Of a stretch of 14,199 nucleotides of DNA, positions 1 through 7,187 are shown in pieces. The notes under the pieces are model-generated. The model ran no database searches. It saw only the letters and a program-made list of their open reading frames with translations, and was not told the origin of the DNA. Position 1 is the stretch's first letter. The number at the start of each line of letters is the position of its first letter. The stretch is from Deltaproteobacteria bacterium UBA7527. GTDB lineage: Bacteria > Desulfobacterota > Syntrophorhabdia > Syntrophorhabdales > Syntrophorhabdaceae. The stretch covers positions 13,954 through 28,152 of the forward strand of contig DLMV01000068.1 of assembly GCA_002478225.1 (NCBI GenBank), in the 5' to 3' direction. A program made the position numbers and the translations under genes.

Positions 1-64
1 TTCATATAATTTAGACCTTTTTTTGCAAGATCCGTCCATATAATCACAATAGATGAAAAAATTC

Positions 65-93
65 TTGACAATCTGTTTTAACGTGTATAACAT
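65..93 (+). promoter_or_regulatory. Probable sigma-70 promoter for the RHH-PilZ gene
   Basis: A perfect -35 hexamer TTGACA lies at 65-70. The best -10 is TATAAC at 86-91 (spacer 15, shorter than ideal) or TAACAT at 88-93 (spacer 17). The surrounding DNA is AT-rich. A GTATA/TATAC inverted repeat (85-89 and 99-103) overlaps the -10 and start-site region and could be an operator, possibly for the RHH protein encoded just downstream; that link is inference. A start near 100 would leave a leader of about 140 nt. Confidence 0.5.
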
Positions 94-120
94 ATTAATA
101 TACCTAAGGAAGTAAAGTAA

Positions 121-222
121 TTGGTGATCGAACAGAAGATCGGGGTTACTATTTTTTATTGTTATATACTTTTTGATGAGCATAAAGTTTTTTCCGAAGC
201 GCAAAAAGTAAAAAAGAAATGA
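121..222 (+). CDS. Possible small leader ORF (33 codons) before the RHH-PilZ gene
   Basis: An open frame runs from TTG at 121 (or GTG at 124) to TGA at 220-222. An AAGGA Shine-Dalgarno-like sequence at 106-110 is 10 nt before the TTG. The predicted peptide has a short hydrophobic stretch (VTIFYCYILF) and a lysine-rich end. Its stop overlaps the ATG at 219, an alternative upstream start of the next gene, in an ATGA arrangement that would suit translational coupling. Nothing in the peptide is recognisable, it is AT-rich, and a non-ATG start is required, so it may be a chance ORF. Confidence 0.2.
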   Translation: MVIEQKIGVTIFYCYILFDEHKVFSEAQKVKKK

Positions 223-239
223 GATCAGAGGTGAAGGCA

Positions 240-725
240 ATGAGAAAAGAACTTACGATATGTTTTCGCACCAGTGATGAACTGCGTACCTCATTAGAAA
301 AGATCGCCACCGAAGAAAGGCGCTCCTTATCATCGATCATTGAAACAATACTCTATGATTCCCTGAAACAGAAGAAGGCCTTGCAGAGCCTTAAAAAAGA
401 AAGACGCCGTTATCCCCGCAAGCCGGTGTCATTGCCGACCTTTGTATATAAGAACGACTCTGAGGAGCAGGGGCTCCACCCGGGGACCATCGTCGATATA
501 TCCCTTGGGGGTATCAGGATTCTCTTGCCTCACGATGCCAAGATCGATGAAACAGCAAACATTGGCACCCTCTTTACTTTGCCCAATGAAAAGATGCCCC
601 TCAAGATACAGTGTGCCGTCCACAGGGTGATGCCTGCCGAAGAAAATATAAAGGAAGTCGGGGCGTCATTTGTAGACTCAGATTTTATGAGCTACCAGAA
701 ACTCCAGAATTACCTTATCCAGTAA
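240..725 (+). CDS. Ribbon-helix-helix + PilZ domain protein (putative c-di-GMP-responsive regulator)
   Basis: 161 residues from the ATG at 240, chosen because AGGTG at 229-233 gives a 6-nt Shine-Dalgarno spacing; the in-frame ATG at 219 has none. Residues 4-45 read as a CopG/Arc-type ribbon-helix-helix: a short strand (ELTICFR), a helix at about 12-26, a turn, and a second helix SLSSIIETILYDSLK. A basic linker leads into a PilZ domain (about 54-155) with both c-di-GMP-binding motifs intact: RxxxR at R56-R60 and DxSxxG at D86, S88, G91. RHH domains bind DNA as dimers and PilZ domains sense c-di-GMP, so the natural inference is a transcription factor whose DNA binding depends on the second messenger. 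PilZ assignment is firm; the RHH fold is assigned from pattern only. The gene's 3' end overlaps the opposing radical SAM gene by 11 bp. Confidence 0.85.
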   Translation: MRKELTICFRTSDELRTSLEKIATEERRSLSSIIETILYDSLKQKKALQSLKKERRRYPRKPVSLPTFVYKNDSEEQGLHPGTIVDISLGGIRILLPHDAKIDETANIGTLFTLPNEKMPLKIQCAVHRVMPAEENIKEVGASFVDSDFMSYQKLQNYLIQ

Positions 726-2061
726 GGCCGCCTTCAGACCGTACGGGCGCTCTTTTTCCTTTGACGTACCGTTTCAAATAAAGAAGATCATTTTCAGTAA
801 ATCCTTCCCATGCAAAGGGAAGGAGCGCATTGTTCTGATAGAGCGCATCCTCCTTGATGGGGTAGCGGGCATGCCGGCAGTATCTCTCGAACATCTCTGT
901 GTGCGGTATAGGCGTATACTCTGCTATATAGGGCCTGACGCCTAAGGCAAAGAGATAGTCAATAGCCTCCTTCACGGTCTCCCATTTTTGAAAAGGAAGG
1001 CCCGCCAGAATATAAACGCTCACATTCCCCAGATCAAATCCCGCATGCGTTAGAACAGCCAGGGCCTTCTCAAAAACCTTTGTGCTGACCTTTCCGCCTG
1101 TTGACCTCTGGGTATCAGGATCTGTCGTCTCAAGTCCGATCCTTAATTCCTGAAAACCTGATTCGCAAAAAAGCTCTGCCAGATCTTCATCGATAAGCGC
1201 TGCATTGACCGCGTTCGGATTGTATATATCGATACGAAAGGGGAGCTCCGCGATCCCCCTTAAAAGGGGTTTCACATAGCGTTCTTTTTCGTAGAGGAAA
1301 TTGTCGTCGTAGATTACGAATCGCTTCACCTCATGGCCGTGCCAGTGCTTTATCTCCTCGAGCACCGAGGATGGGCTTCTTCTTACGATCGAAGGATGCA
1401 TATATGGTGTTGCACAGTAGGTGCACCGGTACATGCACCCGAATGATGTGAGAAGCGGCACGAAAGGTATCTCGTCACAGAGGTCATAACAAGGATACGG
1501 GAGAGCGTCCAGGTCATATATTGAAGGCCTGAACGCGAGCGTTGTCGATAATGCATCCTCAACGAATCTGTAGAACCTTTCTGCCTCATTGTGCTTCACA
1601 ATAAGGTCCGCCTTTTGCAAGTGCCGCTTCGCCTCTTCTTCACAGAGCGACGGGTAGATGCCGCCAACCACTATTCTTGACCCCGGGAAGATCTCCCTTG
1701 CGGCCTCTACGGCCTCTTTTGTGCCTGGATACCAGTACGTCATGATGGATGTAACGAGAACGAGGTCTGGCTCATCGATGCAGGATAGTTCCCTGGTCAA
1801 TGCTTCACGTGAAATCCCGTATCTTCTGTAATGCCTTCTAACGCCTTTCAGGGCGTCTGGTTTTGCAACCCTTTCCTTCACAAAGGGGGCTCTCCCGTCC
1901 GCCTTCCTTTTCGCCTCAATCACCCGCATGCAATCTATGAAACGCAAATCCGCGCCGTTTTTCCTCAGGATGCTTCCCACATACAGAAGCCCCAGGGGGC
2001 TTGACCAAAAACTGTATGCAGCAAAATCGTAGATGCTGGGATTGATGAGAAGCACTTTCAT
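715..2061 (-). CDS. Radical SAM protein with N-terminal B12-binding-like domain
   Basis: 448 residues. The start at 2061 gives MKVLLINPS, the usual N-terminus of the B12-binding radical SAM class; the frame stays open upstream to 2115 but that part is translated repeat. Residues 1-165 form the Rossmann-like B12-binding-type domain, including VVGGIYPS at about 131-138. The radical SAM domain follows, with the [4Fe-4S] motif C209-x3-C213-x2-C216, then YDDNF at 251-255 and ELRIGLET at 305-312. No DxHxxG histidine motif is visible in the N-terminal domain, so canonical base-off cobalamin binding is doubtful. This superfamily includes methyltransferases, methylthiotransferases and HpnJ/BchE-like enzymes; the substrate cannot be read from sequence. 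No good Shine-Dalgarno precedes the start. It shares an 11-bp tail-to-tail overlap with the PilZ gene. Confidence 0.88.
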   Translation of the reverse strand: MKVLLINPSIYDFAAYSFWSSPLGLLYVGSILRKNGADLRFIDCMRVIEAKRKADGRAPFVKERVAKPDALKGVRRHYRRYGISREALTRELSCIDEPDLVLVTSIMTYWYPGTKEAVEAAREIFPGSRIVVGGIYPSLCEEEAKRHLQKADLIVKHNEAERFYRFVEDALSTTLAFRPSIYDLDALPYPCYDLCDEIPFVPLLTSFGCMYRCTYCATPYMHPSIVRRSPSSVLEEIKHWHGHEVKRFVIYDDNFLYEKERYVKPLLRGIAELPFRIDIYNPNAVNAALIDEDLAELFCESGFQELRIGLETTDPDTQRSTGGKVSTKVFEKALAVLTHAGFDLGNVSVYILAGLPFQKWETVKEAIDYLFALGVRPYIAEYTPIPHTEMFERYCRHARYPIKEDALYQNNALLPFAWEGFTENDLLYLKRYVKGKRAPVRSEGGLTG

Positions 2062-2074
2062 AAAGACTTTTCTG

Positions 2075-2118
2075 TTATTGAGATTGCTACGTCGCTTCGC
2101 TCCTCGCAATGACAATAA
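2075..2118. repeat. Palindromic REP-like interspersed repeat
   Basis: A 44-bp element centred at 2096/2097. Outer arms TTATTG (2075-2080) and CAATAA (2113-2118) and inner arms ATTGC (2083-2087) and GCAAT (2106-2110) share one symmetry axis, with a two-base mismatch between them. The minus-strand core reads CATTGCGAGGAGCG followed by AAGCGACG. From memory, this resembles a GCAATG...GAGCGAAGCGA element scattered between genes in several bacterial phyla; that is recollection, not a search. It lies immediately upstream of the radical SAM start and, when translated, falsely extends that ORF (SLRGAKRRSNL). Confidence 0.6.
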
Positions 2119-2128
2119 AATAAAAACT

Positions 2129-2268
2129 TTGAACGTTGAACATAGAACAGATTCTCCCCTTACGACTTACGCCTTACGACTTACGGGTTCATGCTTTTCA
2201 CTCTCTGCTCTCAGCTCCAAGCTCTCCGCTGCCTTTACCCCCTTACGCCCACGACCCACGGGCTCACC
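2129..2268. repeat. Heptamer-repeat mosaic between the radical SAM and rhomboid genes
   Basis: Nearly all of this spacer is built of 7-bp units from distinct families. First come three TTGAACR-type units (2129-2149). Four exact-length CTTACGN units follow (2159-2186, N = A, C, A, G), then four TCTCNGC-type units (2202-2229). Last are CCTTACG, CCCACGA and CCCACGG (2241-2261) and GCTCACC. Read in the single register starting at 2157, ten of eleven consecutive 7-mers have CT or GT at positions 3-4 and most are NNCTNNN. The array ends a few bases before the rhomboid stop codon. There is no gene in it and no T-run terminator. Heptanucleotide STRR repeats are known in cyanobacteria; relation to those is not implied. 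Confidence 0.75.
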
Positions 2269-2275
2269 CTCCGTT

Positions 2276-2938
2276 CTATGCCCTTCGCTTCTTCCTTGCC
2301 AGCAGCTTTACCGTCACAAGCCCGAAAATGAACCCGCCGATATGGGCATACCAGGCAACCCCTTCCAAGTTCGAATAAAGCAGCTGCATGAAGAACCATA
2401 GCGTTAAAAGCAATATAGCGGGTATCTCAACGATCTTGATGAAGATGATGATAAGCAGGATGGTCTTGATCCTCGCGTGCGGGAAAAGCACCAGATAGGC
2501 GCCGAGGATCCCCGATACTGCGCCGCTTGCGCCAACCATGGGCACTGTAGAGGCCGGATCATAGAAAAACTGAAAGGCAGCCGCAATAATGCCGGCGAGG
2601 AGATAGAAAAACAAGAAACGCATATGGCCTAAGGCGTCTTCAATATTGTTGCCGAATATCCAGAGATAGAGCATGTTCCCGCCAAGATGGAGGAAGCCCA
2701 CGTGAAGGAACATGGAGGTAAATACGGTGAGCACATTATAAGGAAGGAGGTCCCATCTCGCCGTTATCGATGTTGCAAGTTCCCGGGGGACCAAGCCGTA
2801 ATATTTATAGACCAGATCGCCGGCCGATCCGTGAAGGACTACCCTCTGCCACAGAAAAATTAATATATTTACAATGATAATGCTCACTGTTATAATTGGG
2901 ATAGTGCGGGTCGGGATATTATCCTTAATGGGTATCAT
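2276..2938 (-). CDS. Rhomboid family intramembrane serine protease
   Basis: 220 residues with about six hydrophobic segments (roughly 13-32, 67-84, 88-98, 106-126, 134-153 and 157-185, then a last one from about 196). The catalytic serine is S138 in GASGAVSG and the partner histidine is H199 in AHIGGFIFG. The conserved helix-2 residues H84 and N88 (HLGGN) line the oxyanion site. The basic tail KLLARKKRRA is cytoplasmic. The family cleaves membrane proteins within the bilayer; the substrate is unknown. No Shine-Dalgarno is visible before the ATG, and a candidate promoter places the transcript start only about 2 nt upstream. It is transcribed divergently from galT across 55 bp. Its 3' end abuts a heptamer-repeat array. 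Confidence 0.95.
   Translation of the reverse strand: MIPIKDNIPTRTIPIITVSIIIVNILIFLWQRVVLHGSAGDLVYKYYGLVPRELATSITARWDLLPYNVLTVFTSMFLHVGFLHLGGNMLYLWIFGNNIEDALGHMRFLFFYLLAGIIAAAFQFFYDPASTVPMVGASGAVSGILGAYLVLFPHARIKTILLIIIFIKIVEIPAILLLTLWFFMQLLYSNLEGVAWYAHIGGFIFGLVTVKLLARKKRRA
2868..2896 (+). promoter_or_regulatory. Strong sigma-70 promoter for the galT-glgA operon, inside the rhomboid gene
   Basis: TTTACA (2868-2873), a 17-bp spacer, then consensus TATAAT (2891-2896) preceded by an extended -10 TG at 2888-2889. The start would be near 2903, giving a leader of about 90 nt to the galT ATG. The promoter lies in the first codons of the oppositely transcribed rhomboid gene. Confidence 0.65.
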
Positions 2939-2946
2939 TTTCGTAA

Positions 2947-2975
2947 TTCATAACACGTGTTCCCTACCAAGTCAA
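2947..2975 (-). promoter_or_regulatory. Probable promoter for the rhomboid gene (near-leaderless)
   Basis: On the minus strand TTGACT (plus positions 2970-2975), a 17-bp spacer, and TATGAA (2947-2952) with an upstream TG giving an extended -10. The expected start near 2940 is only about 2 nt before the ATG at 2938, which fits the missing Shine-Dalgarno. A perfect 10-bp palindrome AACACGTGTT (2952-2961) occupies the spacer and could be an operator. Confidence 0.45.
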
Positions 2976-2993
2976 AATATCAGGGAGTAGCGC

Positions 2994-3995
2994 ATGCCGG
3001 AGCTGAGAAGAGATCCTATTATTGACAGATGGGTTATCATTTCCACAGAAAGGGGAAAACGACCCGTTTTCTTTATTGAAGAGGCGCCGCCGGCAAAGGC
3101 CCCTATGTGCCCGCTCTGCACAGGAAATGAAAATATGACCCCTCCTGAAATATATTCCGTGAGACAGGATGGTTCTCCCCCAAATGGACCTGGCTGGATA
3201 TTGCGGGTCGTATCGAACAAATTCCCGGCCCTCAGGGTTGAGGGGAGCCTCGACAAGGAAGGTGTCGGCCTGTACGATAAAATGAACGGGGTAGGGGCGC
3301 ACGAGGTCATCATCGAGACTCCCATCCATGGCGAAACGCTGTCAAGCATGAACATAGAAGGCATACAGCGCGTGTTTAATGCCTACAAGGCAAGGATCCT
3401 GGACCTAATAAAAGACCAGCGGCTCAAATATATTATGGTCTTCAAGAACCATGGCTCTGTTGCAGGCGCATCATTGGATCATTCCCATTCGCAGCTCATT
3501 GCCCTGCCGATCATCCCGCGGAGAGTGGTTGAGGAGATCAATGGCAGCCTTAACTACTATAAATTTAAAGATAGGTGCGTCTTCTGTGACATCATTACCC
3601 AGGAAAAAGAGGATAATGTCCGCATCGTCTTTGAGAACGACAAATATATTTCCCTGTCGCCCTATGCCTCCCGCTTTCCTTTTGAGACCTGGATCCTGCC
3701 GAAGAAACATGAGCCCTACTTTGCTTCCCATGAAAAAACGGACGATTATTTCTCGCTTGCGGAGGCGCTTTCCACGGTCCTCAAAAAGTACAACAGGGTG
3801 CTCAATTCGCCGCCATATAACTATATAATCCACACGGCGCCCTTCGGAAACGGGCAGATGCCTCATTATCACTGGCATATCGAGATCATACCGAGATTGA
3901 CCAAGATGGCCGGCTTCGAGTGGGGGACAGGGTTTTACATTAATCCGACACCGCCCGAAGAGGCTACGGAGTATTTGAAAGAAACACAGATATAG
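2994..3995 (+). CDS. galT: Galactose-1-phosphate uridylyltransferase-like nucleotidyltransferase (HIT superfamily)
   Basis: 333 residues; AGGGAG at 2982-2987 is 6 nt before the ATG. Family marks are the zinc-site CPLC (C39, C42), NKFPAL (75-80), HEVIIETP (103-110), the active-site segment NHGSVAGAS then HSHSQ (H163, H165, Q167; H165 matches the E. coli uridylylated His166), CVFC (C195, C198), and a late HYHWH (291-295). GalT exchanges UMP between UDP-glucose and galactose-1-phosphate. Relatives of this type include ADP-glucose phosphorylases (the Arabidopsis GalT-like enzyme), and the position directly before an ADP-glucose-using glycogen synthase, with no galK or galE in view, makes an ADP-glucose role conceivable. 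First gene of a four-gene operon, 11 bp before glgA. Confidence 0.85.
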   Translation: MPELRRDPIIDRWVIISTERGKRPVFFIEEAPPAKAPMCPLCTGNENMTPPEIYSVRQDGSPPNGPGWILRVVSNKFPALRVEGSLDKEGVGLYDKMNGVGAHEVIIETPIHGETLSSMNIEGIQRVFNAYKARILDLIKDQRLKYIMVFKNHGSVAGASLDHSHSQLIALPIIPRRVVEEINGSLNYYKFKDRCVFCDIITQEKEDNVRIVFENDKYISLSPYASRFPFETWILPKKHEPYFASHEKTDDYFSLAEALSTVLKKYNRVLNSPPYNYIIHTAPFGNGQMPHYHWHIEIIPRLTKMAGFEWGTGFYINPTPPEEATEYLKETQI

Positions 3996-4006
3996 AGGGG
4001 GTTACC

Positions 4007-5464
4007 ATGAAAATACTAATTGCTTCTCCTGAAATCTACCCTTTTGTTAAAACCGGCGGCCTTGCGGATGTGACTGGCGCGCTCCCGAAGGCGCTAAAAA
4101 AACTCGGCGTTGAGGTAAAAGTCATTCTCCCGAAACATAAAGGCATCGAGGAGCAAGGCTTTCCCATGAGGTATAAGAACTATAAGATCGTATGCCCTAT
4201 ATCCCAGGGGTACGTTGATGCGGAGATCGTTGAAAGCGAGTACGACGGCATTACCGCCTACCTCGTGGAAAAAGATGAATACTATTACAGAGACTATCTC
4301 TACAGCACCCCCGATGGTGATTACCTTGATAACGCCGAACGGTTCATCTTTTTCGCAAAGAGCATTCTCGAGGCAATTAAGGTTACCGGCTACGTCCCCG
4401 ATGTGATCCACTGCAACGACTGGGAAACCGCCCTCGCGCCCGTATTCCTCAAGATCCTTTACGGCAACGATCCCGTGCTCAACAAGGCGTCCACGCTCCT
4501 TACCATTCACAACCTCGGGTATCAGGGGATCTTCTGGCATTACGACATGCACCTCCTCAACATCGGCTGGGAATACTTTACGCCTGACTTTATTGAGTTC
4601 TTCGGGAACATCAACTTCCTCAAAGGCGGTATTGTTTTTTCCGATGTCATCAACACGGTAAGCAAGAAATACAGCGAAGAGATCCAGACAGAGGAGTTCG
4701 GCTGCGGTCTCGACGGTATCTTGCGAACGAGGAAGGATGATCTCTTCGGCATTATCAACGGCATCGATTATGCCGACTGGAATCCCGAACAGGACACCCT
4801 TATCCCTGCACGCTATACCGCCGACAAGCTGACGAACAAAAAGATCTGCAAGGGCTCTCTCCAGGACACTTTCGGGTTGCCTGTCCAGGAAGATGTCCCC
4901 CTTATCGCTACGATCTCGAGGCTTGCCGATCAAAAAGGTTTTGACCTAATAGGGTCATCGCTGGAAGAGATGCTTGCCCTCGGTGCGCAATATGTTGTTC
5001 TCGGCACCGGTGAGCGTAAATATCACGACCTTCTGTCGCAGCTTGCAAAGCAGTTTCCGAAATCGTTCTCCATCAGGATAGCGTACGATAACAAGCTTGC
5101 CCATCTTATCGAGGCCGGCGCTGACATGTTTCTCATGCCCTCCCGGTATGAACCCTGCGGCCTTAACCAGCTTTACAGCCTGAAATACGGGACCGTGCCG
5201 GTCGTGAGGGGCGTCGGAGGGCTTGAAGATACGATCATAGACTACACGGCGCAGCCTGACGCGGGCACGGGCTTCAAATTCCACGATTACACAAAAGAAG
5301 CAATGCTCGATGCAGTCGAAAGGGCCTTATCAATATACAGGAACAAAAAAGCATGGACAGCCCTCGTAAAGAGATGCATGGCAGAGGATTTCTCATGGGA
5401 GAGATCTGCCAAAGAATATGTCGCACTCTATAAAAAAGCAATTGTAAAGCATGAATCCCGTTGA
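4007..5464 (+). CDS. glgA: Glycogen synthase (ADP-glucose type, GT5)
   Basis: 485 residues, normal length for bacterial GlgA. GAGGGGG at 3995-4001 gives a 5-nt Shine-Dalgarno spacing. It transfers glucose from ADP-glucose to the non-reducing end of an alpha-1,4-glucan in the cytoplasm. Hallmarks in order: KTGGLADV with K15 at the ADP-glucose site, HCNDWET (135-141), HNLGYQG (168-174), NGIDYADWNP (251-260), SRLADQKGFDL (304-314), and the GT-B C-terminal active-site stretch SRYEPCGLNQ (379-388, E382) followed by RGVGGLEDT. No key residue is missing. Its 3' end overlaps the histidine kinase start by 14 bp, which implies co-translation. Long antisense open frames inside it are codon-bias shadows. 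Confidence 0.97.
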   Translation: MKILIASPEIYPFVKTGGLADVTGALPKALKKLGVEVKVILPKHKGIEEQGFPMRYKNYKIVCPISQGYVDAEIVESEYDGITAYLVEKDEYYYRDYLYSTPDGDYLDNAERFIFFAKSILEAIKVTGYVPDVIHCNDWETALAPVFLKILYGNDPVLNKASTLLTIHNLGYQGIFWHYDMHLLNIGWEYFTPDFIEFFGNINFLKGGIVFSDVINTVSKKYSEEIQTEEFGCGLDGILRTRKDDLFGIINGIDYADWNPEQDTLIPARYTADKLTNKKICKGSLQDTFGLPVQEDVPLIATISRLADQKGFDLIGSSLEEMLALGAQYVVLGTGERKYHDLLSQLAKQFPKSFSIRIAYDNKLAHLIEAGADMFLMPSRYEPCGLNQLYSLKYGTVPVVRGVGGLEDTIIDYTAQPDAGTGFKFHDYTKEAMLDAVERALSIYRNKKAWTALVKRCMAEDFSWERSAKEYVALYKKAIVKHESR

Positions 5465-7187
5465 TCTTCTCGGGAAGATTATTGAGATCTCCCATTCAAA
5501 TCTTGAGCTGGCATCACGCATAACCTCTATTCTCAACATCATCTCCCAGGATATGCGCTCCGAGGAAGCCATCATCTATACGTTCGATAAGGACAAGAGG
5601 CTCAGCTGCAGGTACGCAAACCAGAGAAGCGCTCTCTTTAATATCCTGAACAAATACCGCTGCCACATCGGCGAGGGGATCGTGGGAAGCGTTGCGCAGA
5701 AGCGTTCGCCGCTCTTTTATACTATGCGGGATATTCCGCCCAGGTTCGGCTGTCTCTTTTACCCGGAACTGGACGGGAAGCTCGAAAACTACAAGGTATT
5801 TGCGTTCCTCCCCCTCGCGGACGACAGCTACCTCTACGGGGTACTGGTCTTGTGTGCCGTGAACAGGGATGTCATCCATGATGCGGATAAGATATTTCTC
5901 TCCATCCTTTCCCGGGAGGTAGGCGGGATACTCCGCTCCTATGATCTGATCCTCTCTTCAAAAAAAAGGATCAGCGAGCTTGCGACGCTTTCGGAACTGG
6001 GGAAGGTGCTCACGTCAAATATAGACCCCCAAGAACTCCTGAAGAATATAGCCCTGATCATAGCCAAATCATTGAATGCGGCTTTCGTTACTATTAAATT
6101 GGGATATGCCTTCCTGAAGCTCGATGCCCAGCGTTTTACCTATGGCATCATCGACCCTTCTGTTCAGGACCACGTTGCCGAGCTCGAAGAAACATCGGCA
6201 AGGCTTCTCCGTGCAGTATCAATGAGGGATTGCGCGCCCGACGAGTATGAAGACGCTTTCAAGCTCTCGCTCTTTTCGGCGCCGATCGTGTCAAAGAACC
6301 GCGTCCTTGGAACGCTCACCATATGCGGCGACAAGATGGAACAGACTTATGCCCTCGGAGAGGACGGCCAGTATCTTATCAATACGATAGCCAATTATAT
6401 ATCGAGCGGTCTGGAGAATACATTGCTGAACACGCGCCTCAGGGATGCCGTCAGGGAACTAAGCGACGCGCAGAAGAGGCTTATCGAACAGGAAAAGTTC
6501 AGGAGCCTCGGGGAGATGACCGCCAATATTGCGCATGAGATAAAAAATCCCCTTGTTATCATTGGCGGATTCGCCAAAAGACTTGCCAGGCAGATAGACC
6601 TTGACCGTACCGAGAACAAGTACATCAGCATTATTCTCAATGAAGTTACCAGGCTTGAGTCTATCCTTAATGAGGTCCTCAATTACGTCAAGGAAACCCC
6701 TCTTGTCGCTGAAATGTGCAGCATCAATGACTGTCTCGATGAGGTGCTTTACCTTCTTACGTCAGACTCTTCCTGGGAGGAGATCAACATTGCAAAGACA
6801 TATGATCCCCGGCTTCCTCCTATTTCGTGCGATAGCCAGCAGCTCAAGCAGGTCCTTATCAATATTCTTATGAATTCCCATGAGGCCATGCATGGCCGCG
6901 GCACCATAACGATACAGACAAAGCAGACCACATACGAGAACAGGCCTTTCATCGCCATTTCCATTGCTGACACCGGCGGGGGCATCGATCCGGCGAACAT
7001 CGACAACGTCTTCAACCCGTTCTTTACAACAAAAGAGCGGGGGACAGGGTTGGGCCTTGCTATCTCCAATAAGATCATCATGAATCACAAGGGCCATATC
7101 GATGTGGAAAATATAGCAGGGAAGGGGGTAACGTTCATCATATACCTCCCGGCAAAAAACCATATTACAAAAGAGGAGTTCCTATGA
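5451..7187 (+). CDS. Cytoplasmic GAF-domain sensor histidine kinase
   Basis: 578 residues with no signal peptide or membrane segment. Two GAF-like sensory regions (about 1-160, with GEGIVGSVAQ at 74-83, and about 177-320) are followed by a short helical linker. The HisKA box is H362 in NIAHEIKNPL. The HATPase domain has the N-box INILMNSHEAM (N471, N475), G1 DTGGG (507-511), FNPFFTTK and G2 GTGLGLA (531-537). All kinase motifs are intact. It overlaps glgA by 14 bp and the response regulator by 4 bp, so it is presumably the regulator's partner. The absence of a periplasmic domain points to an intracellular signal; because it sits behind glgA a metabolic cue is plausible, but that is inference. 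Confidence 0.93.
   Translation: MNPVDLLGKIIEISHSNLELASRITSILNIISQDMRSEEAIIYTFDKDKRLSCRYANQRSALFNILNKYRCHIGEGIVGSVAQKRSPLFYTMRDIPPRFGCLFYPELDGKLENYKVFAFLPLADDSYLYGVLVLCAVNRDVIHDADKIFLSILSREVGGILRSYDLILSSKKRISELATLSELGKVLTSNIDPQELLKNIALIIAKSLNAAFVTIKLGYAFLKLDAQRFTYGIIDPSVQDHVAELEETSARLLRAVSMRDCAPDEYEDAFKLSLFSAPIVSKNRVLGTLTICGDKMEQTYALGEDGQYLINTIANYISSGLENTLLNTRLRDAVRELSDAQKRLIEQEKFRSLGEMTANIAHEIKNPLVIIGGFAKRLARQIDLDRTENKYISIILNEVTRLESILNEVLNYVKETPLVAEMCSINDCLDEVLYLLTSDSSWEEINIAKTYDPRLPPISCDSQQLKQVLINILMNSHEAMHGRGTITIQTKQTTYENRPFIAISIADTGGGIDPANIDNVFNPFFTTKERGTGLGLAISNKIIMNHKGHIDVENIAGKGVTFIIYLPAKNHITKEEFL

Noticed and set aside
1..64. Direct repeat CATATAAT at 3-10 and 37-44, considered as iterons or an operator pair
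   Set aside because: Only two copies of an AT-rich octamer in AT-rich DNA; expected by chance.
2033..2401. Plus-strand open frames across the heptamer mosaic and the rhomboid 3' end
   Set aside because: Low-complexity products from repeats, with no Shine-Dalgarno; the rhomboid gene occupies the other strand.
2952..2961. AACACGTGTT palindrome considered as a second parS site
   Set aside because: Only the CACGTG core and a few flanking bases match the 16-bp parS consensus; the arms differ.
4094..4933. 279-codon open frame antisense to glgA
   Set aside because: The product resembles nothing known and glgA is unambiguous on the other strand; a codon-bias shadow.
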